From Hexactinellida sp. DTS-2022 (lineage: Eukaryota > Porifera > Hexactinellida), in NCBI GenBank assembly GCA_028753945.1, contig JAPNXP010000004.1, positions 62,001 through 126,000 on the forward strand: 64,000 nucleotides of DNA. The letters run 5' to 3'. Positions 1-7,942 of this stretch are shown here, in pieces. Under the pieces are notes generated by a model. That model saw only the letters and a list, made by a program, of their open reading frames with translations, had not been told where the DNA came from and made no database searches. Numbering within the stretch: position 1 is the stretch's first letter; each line of letters starts with the position of its first letter. Both the position numbers and the translations under genes were made by a program.

Positions 1-173
1 TGATTTCAATTAATTAACTGCATTTGTTTTGTATTATTAGAATTTATTAACTAACTAATAAGGATAATTCAAATCTGAGTCTGTTCTCCAATGTGGAGAA
101 ACTACATTGATCTGCTCTTCACAAATTAGCGCATCGATTTACAAACATAAACAACAACAACAACAATAAAACG

Positions 174-1440
174 TTATATCTGTTGCGCATTCTGCTGCTG
201 CTTGTACTTGTACTCCAGGGAGGCGGTGCCCAGCACGGCCTGGTCTGTGACGTAGACGGAGCTCACCTCGGTGCCGGGCAGGTCGAACATCGCGTCCAGC
301 AGCAGCTTCTCCAGGATAGCGCGCAGCCCCCGAGCGCCTAACCACACAAGCAATTAACTGACACGTAACACCTTTATAAATGAGTCTATACACTTGGTGA
401 TGATGACATACGAAAAAAGTAAAATTACAGCTGTGCCGACAATTTTTTATTTTGGAGGCACTACGAATCAACTAATCACCAAAATATAGTGCCTCCAAAT
501 GAACATGCTGTGGCACAGCTATAATTTTAGATTTTCTGTACATGAAACAAACAAACTAACAAACTAACAAACAACAGCATACCGGTTTCATTCTGCTTAG
601 CCTGCTTGGCAATCGCTACGAGAGCCTCGGTCGAGAAGCTGAGCTGTATCTTGTCCATGTCGAACAGGTGTTGGTACTGCGGGATGAGTGCGTTCACCGG
701 TTCTGTCAGGATCTTAACCAGGTCCTCCTCAGTCAGCGCTATGAACGGGACTATTATCGGCAGCCGTCCCACGAACTCGGGAATCATTCCGTATGTGATC
801 AGGTCCTTAGCCTCGGTTTCCCGCATCAGCAAGGGGTCCACGGCATCATCCTCCTACATTAACTGTTAATACGCTCCCTAACAACACAACAGGCAATAGG
901 CACGCACGCTGCTGCTGTCCCTCTGTTTGTGAGCCTCCGTCGCGCGGGAGAGAACGGGGGCTCCGAACCCGATAAGCTTCTTCTCCTTGCGGACCGCCAC
1001 TATCTTGTTGATGCCGGAGAAGGCCCCTGCGGCTATGAACAGTATGTTGGAGGTGTTAATGGTCACAGAGCTGCTCTCGCCGCCCCGGCGCCTGCTCTTG
1101 TCTGGGATGTTAACCGAGGACCCTTCCAGCAGCTTCAGCAGGCCTAAACGCATGGATAACTCAAGCCGTAACACGGGCCTACGTCATACCTTGCTGCACG
1201 CCCTCTCCACTCACGTCCTTCAGGTACCGCTGTCCCCCGCTCACGCACGCGATCTTGTCCACCTCGTCCAGGAATACGATTCCGCTCTCCGCGCGCTCCA
1301 CGGACCCTCTCGACTCGTGCACCAGCTTAACGATAACGGACTCTATGTCCTCCCCCACGTACCCGGCCTGCGTGAGAACTGTGCAGTCACAGATGGCCAG
1401 AGGCACGTCCAGATACCTATAGATAGATAGATAGGTAGAT

Positions 1441-1473
<33 letters not shown>

Positions 1474-2545
1474 TATATATATACACTCACTTGGCTAGTG
1501 TCTGTACCAGTAGTGTCTTGCCAGAGCCAGTGGGCCCCAGCATCAGAATGTTGCTTTTGTCCAACAGAGTGGCAGGGGTAGCTCTGTTTGATTTCTGGTT
1601 TGAGTCCGACTGAGCTCCGCTAGCTAGAGTCCCCTCATTCAGCCGCTTAATCAATTCCTATTTACCAAGTGCGTTATCAGACAGGCTGTGACGTAAGAAC
1701 CTATACCTACCTGGTAGTCCCTGGGGGGGCTGACAGGGACCAGTACGGAGGTGAGTGGGATCCCCTTCATGTCGCTTGTCTGGTGCCACAGCTTCTGCTC
1801 GTCCTGCTCCGCCCCGCCCTCGGGAGCAGATTTAGAATTCAAACTAAACACACACAGTAAGCATGGGGCACAGTCATAGAATTAGTGCTACACTTGCCTG
1901 AGTCGCTTGTAGTGGTTGTATACGGCGACAGCGAGCACTTTCTTGGCGTGGTCCTGTCCCACCACGTACAGGTCCAGGTGTCTGTATATCTCCTTGGGGG
2001 TGGGCACGCGGTTGTTGAAGGGAGAGTCGGATTTGTCCGCCTCCTCTTCAAACTCCTGATCGTCCTCCGAAGTAGAGTCGGCTCTCTCGGGCTGTGCCGA
2101 GTCCTCACGCGGGATCTCCTTACTCAATTCCTCCGCAGACTTCTCGGTGCTAGCCGGACTGGTGAGCTTGTACAGACGATTGCAGTTGTCACACCTCGCG
2201 AAATTCGAGTGGGATATAGGGAATAGGAGCAGCGGGTGTTTGCAGTATTGACACACCAAGGTGTCACCTGTCGACCCATCCCCCGATCCTGTCACCTTAT
2301 CCGATTTGTACCTGCGGGAGATAATATAACTTACCTTAGGACGGTCTAACATATAACTACCTCTGGAAAGGAACAAAGTTGTTTATAAAGTGTGTGTGCA
2401 TTTGCAGGCAGCCGAAGTTCTGTGCGTTGTTAGCGAGTAGCGGAGGCGAGGTGTGAAAATCCGTATATTTAGCAGGATAGTATCTACAGCGTGTATTTAT
2501 GATGTAGCGTGTCATCCACAGAACACATGCTCGCGCTTGTAGCAT
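174..2545 (-). CDS. CLPX: Mitochondrial ClpX, AAA+ unfoldase of the ClpXP protease (8 exons)
   Basis: ClpX unfolds proteins in the mitochondrial matrix and feeds them to the ClpP peptidase. Exons read on the minus strand are 2361-2545, 1898-2311, 1711-1843, 1491-1657, 1190-1416, 908-1143, 583-853 and 174-337; they join in phase to 598 residues, close to the usual animal length. The N terminus is Arg/Tyr-rich like a matrix transit peptide. A C4 zinc-finger segment (CQYC...CDNC) follows, then the Walker A loop GPTGSGKT, the pore/sensor block [15 protein letters not shown], Walker [10 protein letters not shown], and the ClpX signature [11 protein letters not shown]. The start is the first ATG of the transit peptide. 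The second intron has a GC donor (AG/GCAAGT at 1898/1897) and the fourth intron is largely a GA microsatellite. Identification is firm; the exon 6 donor at 908/907 was chosen by phase. Confidence 0.95.
1425..1484. repeat. GA/TAGA/TA microsatellite inside a ClpX intron
   Basis: Runs of TAGA, then GA, then TA fill almost all of the 73-base fourth intron of the ClpX gene (1417-1490). The tract sits directly between acceptor and donor, so length changes would alter a very short intron. No other role is visible. Confidence 0.9.
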
Positions 2546-2817
2546 TTTGGTTTGTGTTGGTAATAAGAGGTGTGAAATTCCGCGTGAAATGACCGCTAGA
2601 TGTGATTTCGTGCATCAAACAGCTGGCAAGCGCTGCTAATACAAACAGAATCAATCCAGATTTGGAATTATTGTTCGGGCCAATCTACTGTAACATATAA
2701 TCACATCAAAATATTCATATTTATACAGGTTGATAGTTGAATTTCAGTCTCGAGGGTAAGTAAATACAGTTCTGCTCCGGAGACTCTTAAAGCTGTTAAA
2801 GCTGTTAAAAACCGCGA

Positions 2818-4743
2818 TCAGATGGTGAACTCATGCAGCTGAGTGTAGTTGTCGCAGGAAATCTTCGAGAGTCTCTGAGTATCGATCATTCGCATCAGAG
2901 AAGACATCGACGCGAAAGAACCGAAATCCATAGACTCACAAAAACTCCTTTCGCACTCGTTATGTTTCGCGTTAGGCATGCTCTGTTCGAACCGGCTGGT
3001 GACGGTCCCCGCGGTTATTCTCGCCTCTGGCTCCTGGTAGGTGCAGTCGAGTATAGTCGCCCTGGCGCGGGAGAGCTGCGGATGCTCGCGCCACTCGCTG
3101 GGGATGGCCAGCAGCCGCTCGACCGGCTCCTGGTGCAGCTCGCTGAGCACGTGGATCAGCTGGGTGCGACTGCCGCGAGACTTGTCCAGCAGACTGCGCT
3201 GCACCTGGTCCGAGAACGGGATCTTGTGCTCGCCGCAGGCCAGCGGCCAGCCCTCCATCTCGCAGCGGGAGAATATCTCCCAGAGCACCAGCCCCATCGA
3301 GAACACGTCCATCTGCTTGAAGCTGTCTCGGTCCCGCAGGTTTATCTTCGCGGCCAGGGCCTCGGGCGCCATGTAGAAGGGCGTGCCCACCTGTCCCGAG
3401 TTGGCGAAGTTCTCCTCGGTGTTTTTCGGGTTTAGCGCCATGGCCAGCCCGAGGTCGGACACACAGCAGGACATGTTGGCGCGTATGAGCACGTTCGAGC
3501 TCTTGATGTCTCTGTGGGCGATGGGGCACTTGACCACCGGCGTGTAGCCCTTGTCCGCCCTCGCGAGGCCGGTGTGCGAGTGCAGGTAGCTGATGCCGGA
3601 CGCGATCTCGAAGGAGAACCGGGAGGCCACTTCCCAGGAGAGGGTGTTGGTCTCCAGGAAGTTAGAAAGGGACCCGCGGGAGCAGAGCTCCATCAGCAGC
3701 ACGCCCTTCTGCACCGGGCCCATCTCCCCGCTCTCCTCCAGGAACCCCGAGTGTATGTACCGGACTATGTTCGGGTGGTATGTGGTCTCCTGCGAGAAGA
3801 TGGCGCGCTCGGACCGCCACGAGTTCATCTCGAAAGGGAGCCACACCTTGCAGGCCATCTCCCGGCCCTGGTACAAGCAGCGCCAGACGTGACCGTACTT
3901 CCCGGAGCCGATGAGGTCGCGCAGACGCAGGTCGGTCAGAATGGGGACTCGCGCCAGCTCGGGGTCCTCGTGGAACCCCTCCGCACTGGAGAGGGTGGCC
4001 ATCTCGTGGGGACAGACGGCCGGCTTGTCCGCGGCCAGCTGGTAGGCGGAGGAGCCGCTGCGCTCGCGGTAGCAGCGCCAGAGGAGCATCGGACCGACAA
4101 GCAGCACCGACAGCAGAAACGCGAGCGCTATCGCCGCGGCGATAAACGCGAAATATTCCGTCGGGAGGTGCTGCAGAGGTGGGAGAGAAGCCGCGAGTGT
4201 TGTGCTCTGCGCCTGCGTGTAAGTGCGGTTATTAGCGAGGCTCGCGAGAGAGGTGACGATGGGTATCGGATCGTGTAGGAAGGAGAAGTATATCCTCTGG
4301 TTGCAGTGGGGGGCGCTACAGGCACAAATGAATGGGGGGAACAGCGCCGCTCTCCCCAGCGGGCCGGCCGTCTGCGGCAGGAGAGAAGTGTCACTGTAGT
4401 CGAGTGTGAAAAGTCGGTTTATGTAGGAGCTGTTGGCAAACTCCTTCGCACTGGTGGCAGAACAAGAAGTGTTCAAGTCATTCCGGCCCGGGGTGGGACA
4501 GCCTATGTAGGTCATCTTATAGAAGTTATCTGTCAATGTGTTCGTGAGCAGCACCTGGCAGTAGGAACAGGATTCGGTGTTATTGCAAACGCCGGAGCAT
4601 TCAAAGCGAGAGAACCCCCGGTCTGCGGTTCTATACACAAGCTGACATGTAATATCGCGGTTGTTGACACAGCTGTAGCAGATCACGGCAGAGGTAGGTG
4701 TCAAAAAGAGAGGGATGAATATAAAGAGAACCAGCAAGCTCAT
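2818..4743 (-). CDS. TGF-beta/activin type II receptor-like serine/threonine kinase, intronless
   Basis: A 641-residue single-exon receptor kinase. Residues 1-19 look like a signal peptide. A cysteine-rich three-finger-type ectodomain follows, ending near CACSAPHCN (140-148). There is one membrane segment (about 197-223). The kinase has the glycine loop GSGKYG (279-284), Lys299, the catalytic loop HRDIKSSN (410-417) and APE (459-461). The juxtamembrane region has no TTSGSGSG-type GS box, and NSGQVGTPFYMAPE plus the SFKQMDVFSMGLVLWE block are type II receptor hallmarks nearest TGFBR2. Type II receptors bind ligand at the plasma membrane and phosphorylate the GS box of type I partners. The metal-binding motif reads DLG (430-432) instead of DFG. 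It could equally be an activin/BMP type II homologue; I am sure of type II, not of the ligand. Confidence 0.9.
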   Translation of the reverse strand: MSLLVLFIFIPLFLTPTSAVICYSCVNNRDITCQLVYRTADRGFSRFECSGVCNNTESCSYCQVLLTNTLTDNFYKMTYIGCPTPGRNDLNTSCSATSAKEFANSSYINRLFTLDYSDTSLLPQTAGPLGRAALFPPFICACSAPHCNQRIYFSFLHDPIPIVTSLASLANNRTYTQAQSTTLAASLPPLQHLPTEYFAFIAAAIALAFLLSVLLVGPMLLWRCYRERSGSSAYQLAADKPAVCPHEMATLSSAEGFHEDPELARVPILTDLRLRDLIGSGKYGHVWRCLYQGREMACKVWLPFEMNSWRSERAIFSQETTYHPNIVRYIHSGFLEESGEMGPVQKGVLLMELCSRGSLSNFLETNTLSWEVASRFSFEIASGISYLHSHTGLARADKGYTPVVKCPIAHRDIKSSNVLIRANMSCCVSDLGLAMALNPKNTEENFANSGQVGTPFYMAPEALAAKINLRDRDSFKQMDVFSMGLVLWEIFSRCEMEGWPLACGEHKIPFSDQVQRSLLDKSRGSRTQLIHVLSELHQEPVERLLAIPSEWREHPQLSRARATILDCTYQEPEARITAGTVTSRFEQSMPNAKHNECERSFCESMDFGSFASMSSLMRMIDTQRLSKISCDNYTQLHEFTI

Positions 4744-5016
4744 TTCCTCACTACTACAAGGTTTGTTTCAAAAATCAAATGTATTAGGATATACATATAC
4801 CCAGCATTTATTCAAGACACAATACAACCGAGCTGTGAGGTCAGGTAGACATGCAAATTCCAATGTACTTATTGAACAGTAACATTACTAGTGCAGAGAA
4901 GTATGCAATTAGTCTGGTATAACTCAATTACTATCTAATTATATTATGGATTGATTGTACCGAAGGAATATATTACCATCTTCTACAGAAATATAATTTA
5001 CCTATCAGAACAATCT

Positions 5017-6147
5017 CTAAACAGATTTATTCAACTCCGACAGCAGAACACCAATTGGCTCTCCGTACTTTACACCGGCACCAGAGGTGACACTAAACGC
5101 GAAATCTTTCGGGGCTTGAAATATCATTATAACAGTGGACCCCAGTCTGAATTCGCCCAACTCCTCCCCCACTTTAATCGCATTGTCGATGGGATACACT
5201 TTTGTGCCGCGTTTGTCAATGTTGGTTCTAATCTCGGGCACTCTGGCAATGTGAATATTCCCAACATTGTAAGCGCCCACAGCCACGAACGAGAAGAACC
5301 CCCATTTCCAGTCCCCAGTCAAAACAACGCGCTCATTCCTACTGAAAATATTCGGCACCCATTTCAGTAGCCACGGAGACACCGGCAACAGGTCCCCAGG
5401 AATGTGCGTGGCTCGCTTTAGGCGCCAATCGGCCGGCGAGTGGAAGTGGTGGTAGTCCCTGGGCGAGAGGTACAGCGTTATGTAATGGAGCGCAGTGTCT
5501 CGGTGAGAGGGCTGCGGGATCTCGCAATTTAGCAGCGAAATGACGGAATAAGAATGCCCTTTGATTTGATCAATTAGAGCCTCATTCGAGATTATACCGA
5601 AATTTAACACCTTGCCATCACAGGGCGAGACCATAGGCTGGTCAATGCAAACAGGCCGCGAATCTGGTTTTAATGTGCGACGAAAGAACTGAGCAAGAGT
5701 GTTAAATTTCGCAATTTCAGATGGGACAGATTCCCCCAAATCACAACTGAACAATTTCGCATAAGTGGAAATGAAATGTGATGAAAAATCAGAGTTTGAG
5801 AATCTGCCCCAAAGACGTGACAAAAGCCGCGAGGGGATGACTCTTACAATTTCAGAGCGCTCCTTTTTGCTAAGCTGATGCGACACCTGTTTGCTGCCGC
5901 TGTCTGCGGAATATAACACCCAGTTATAGTACCCCAGTCCAAACAGAGCAGAAACAGCGACCAGAGTGCTCACCCTGTAACGCTCATGTTTTGGAGTGTA
6001 AACTTTCGCAGTGGAGAAGTGTTTGAACATGAAAGTGTGATAGCTATAAGAACCAATAGTACAAACCTCAAATTCCTCGAGAACAGCTGATTTAACAGCT
6101 GTACTGCTTAGAAATAATCTTATAATTTCATAGGAACAAGCATACAA
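5017..6147 (-). CDS. PISD: Phosphatidylserine decarboxylase proenzyme, mitochondrial
   Basis: PISD converts phosphatidylserine to phosphatidylethanolamine in the inner mitochondrial membrane. The intronless frame gives 376 residues from 6147. An alternative start at Met40 (6030) directly precedes a basic segment and a hydrophobic stretch (about 59-80) expected for a matrix signal and inner-membrane anchor. The core carries family blocks: VSPCDGKVLNFG (173-184), DYHHFHSPADW (231-241) and LTGDWKWGFFS (276-286). The LGST motif is at 335-338, where self-cleavage before Ser forms the pyruvoyl cofactor and separates beta and alpha chains. The reading frame starts only 82 bases from the stop of the FBXO7 gene upstream, so the promoter must be compact or overlap that gene's 3' end. 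Which Met is used is unresolved. Confidence 0.95.
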   Translation of the reverse strand: MYACSYEIIRLFLSSTAVKSAVLEEFEVCTIGSYSYHTFMFKHFSTAKVYTPKHERYRVSTLVAVSALFGLGYYNWVLYSADSGSKQVSHQLSKKERSEIVRVIPSRLLSRLWGRFSNSDFSSHFISTYAKLFSCDLGESVPSEIAKFNTLAQFFRRTLKPDSRPVCIDQPMVSPCDGKVLNFGIISNEALIDQIKGHSYSVISLLNCEIPQPSHRDTALHYITLYLSPRDYHHFHSPADWRLKRATHIPGDLLPVSPWLLKWVPNIFSRNERVVLTGDWKWGFFSFVAVGAYNVGNIHIARVPEIRTNIDKRGTKVYPIDNAIKVGEELGEFRLGSTVIMIFQAPKDFAFSVTSGAGVKYGEPIGVLLSELNKSV

Positions 6148-6229
6148 TACACATGAATCTATTTAGCTTACAATAAACTTGATTGGGAACAGCTGTTAGC
6201 ATTAGATAAATAACTCAATAAATCTCTGC

Positions 6230-7771
6230 TTACAGGTAGGGGCCGTATATATTCCCGTCCGGGGGCTCCTTGCCCCACCTGGGGTTCCGGCCGGGATTGG
6301 GGAACATGCCTGGGAGGGGACCGACAGGGTCGAAACGGGGACGCATGCCCCGCCCTCCGACGCCCCCTAGGGGATTAAAGGGGGTTGGGAAGGGGAGCCC
6401 GGGCCCGGAGAAGGGGTCCAGGTCGTGCGATCCTCCGATTATGAGAGGGTTGTGCCCCGGGCCGTGTATGGGGGCGGGGATAAAATGCCCCGAGGGAGGG
6501 AAGGCCGTGGGGATGAGTTCGTTCTCAAGGAAGGACTCCCGCTCTCGCCTGGCCCGCTGAGCTCGCTTCTCGTCTGAGTACACCTGTTTGTACTTACGCT
6601 GGAAGTCCATCACTCCGTGCACGAACACGTTCGGGAAGTCCCTGGAGAGCAGAGTGCGCCAGACACAGGGCAGGTGGGACAGCTGGTTCACGTTGTGGTT
6701 CACGAGGGAGAAGGATACGAGCGAGTGCAGGTCTAGGAACCCGAGGATCTTAAGCAGCAGCTCCGGACAGAGTCTGTCGAGGCCGGCCGGCTTCTTCCCG
6801 GAGAGCTCCTGTATCTGCTGCAGCAGCGGCGACACCAGTCTGCGCATTAGCTCGTACCTGAGGCGCCGCGGGGCGAGGAACATATCGGGGGCGTGGTAGT
6901 CGATGTGCGAGGAGAGCAGGAGGGTGTGGGAGACAGTGAAGCCGGTGTCGAGACAGAGCGTTATGTTGGTGAGGCTGGGACTGATGCTGACTAGGATTAG
7001 GAATATGCAGGTATCGGGCAGCAGCTTTTCGTGCCTGTACTCGAGTCGGACGGTCTCGGGCTGGTTTCCACCGCTGGAGGGGAAGGAGAGAGGGACAGTG
7101 CATCTGAAGCTGTATCTCCGCATCAGCTCGTGGCAGAACACGCACAGACACTGGTGCGAGTTGGCAGGACACAGCTCTGTCATACGCTCGTCCATAGTCG
7201 AGATGTTCAGGGCGAGAGGAGCGTTTGTTTGGACGGAGGGAACAGTCTGCATCGTCTGCAAGTTTATATTCTCTGTCTCTACCTCGCGCTCGTTGTTCCG
7301 CGGCTCTTCGCACCTCTCGGGCTGCAGGGCCCCCTCCCGCTCCTGGCTGGACAGAATGAGGCTCACCAGGTCGAAGGTGGTGGGCGCTATTCCTCCCGGC
7401 AACTGCGTGATGGCCAGTTCAATCTGGTCCTTGGTGAACCCCATGTTGCAGAGCTCGTCCCGCATGACGTCATAGGGGGAGGCGGCCGGAGCTCGCTCCG
7501 CCCCCTTTGAGGCGTCGAAGGTGCGAGTGGGGGCCAGCGGGAGAATCCTAATCGCGTCGCCAGACACGATTCCCAAGTCGCCGATGCAGACACTCGGGTC
7601 GGGCGGGTCGAGGGGCGTCTTGCCGTTCAGAGAAATATCAAAGTCTGTCAAGAAGACGCCCTCCTGCGTGAGGCGGTCTGAAACAATGGCTTTCAGCTGG
7701 TCGAAGCGCGTGGAAGGGAGAACGTCAGAAATGTAGAAGCTGCTCTGGCCGTGTCTGATTCGAAGCTTCAT
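6230..7771 (-). CDS. FBXO7: FBXO7-type F-box protein (UBL, PI31-like FP domain, F-box, proline-rich tail)
   Basis: FBXO7 is the substrate-binding part of an SCF ubiquitin ligase and also binds proteasome/PI31-type partners and acts in mitophagy in mammals. This 513-residue intronless frame has the same order: a ubiquitin-like domain (1-78), a linker, an FP-like domain (about 200-325), an F-box (332-378, LCPELLLKILGFLDLHSLVSFSLV), and a Pro/Gly/Arg tail with RPRFDPVGPLPG (477-488), a block shared with FBXO7 and PI31. A segment at about 101-141 (DELCNMGFTKDQIELAI) resembles a UBA helix bundle with the MGF turn; I do not know this from vertebrate FBXO7. The ATG at 7771 opens directly into the ubiquitin fold and is well supported. 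Confidence 0.93.
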   Translation of the reverse strand: MKLRIRHGQSSFYISDVLPSTRFDQLKAIVSDRLTQEGVFLTDFDISLNGKTPLDPPDPSVCIGDLGIVSGDAIRILPLAPTRTFDASKGAERAPAASPYDVMRDELCNMGFTKDQIELAITQLPGGIAPTTFDLVSLILSSQEREGALQPERCEEPRNNEREVETENINLQTMQTVPSVQTNAPLALNISTMDERMTELCPANSHQCLCVFCHELMRRYSFRCTVPLSFPSSGGNQPETVRLEYRHEKLLPDTCIFLILVSISPSLTNITLCLDTGFTVSHTLLLSSHIDYHAPDMFLAPRRLRYELMRRLVSPLLQQIQELSGKKPAGLDRLCPELLLKILGFLDLHSLVSFSLVNHNVNQLSHLPCVWRTLLSRDFPNVFVHGVMDFQRKYKQVYSDEKRAQRARRERESFLENELIPTAFPPSGHFIPAPIHGPGHNPLIIGGSHDLDPFSGPGLPFPTPFNPLGGVGGRGMRPRFDPVGPLPGMFPNPGRNPRWGKEPPDGNIYGPYL

Positions 7772-7942
7772 TGCTCAGTTGAATTGGTGTAGTCTAAATC
7801 TATAAGTCTATTTATACAAAGCAAGTTATCTAAATATAGAACAGTCCTAGTACTAGTCTTCCAGCACATAAATAATATTCAGCAGCAAGTTAAATACATG
7901 ACCTCGTAAGTTAGTCATAGTTTAAGTGTCAAATTTCGCATG

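Noticed and set aside
3514..4278. A 254-codon plus-strand frame opposite the TGF-beta receptor
   Set aside because: It is antisense to the kinase and membrane region, GC-driven, and shows no domain. It is a shadow of the receptor frame.
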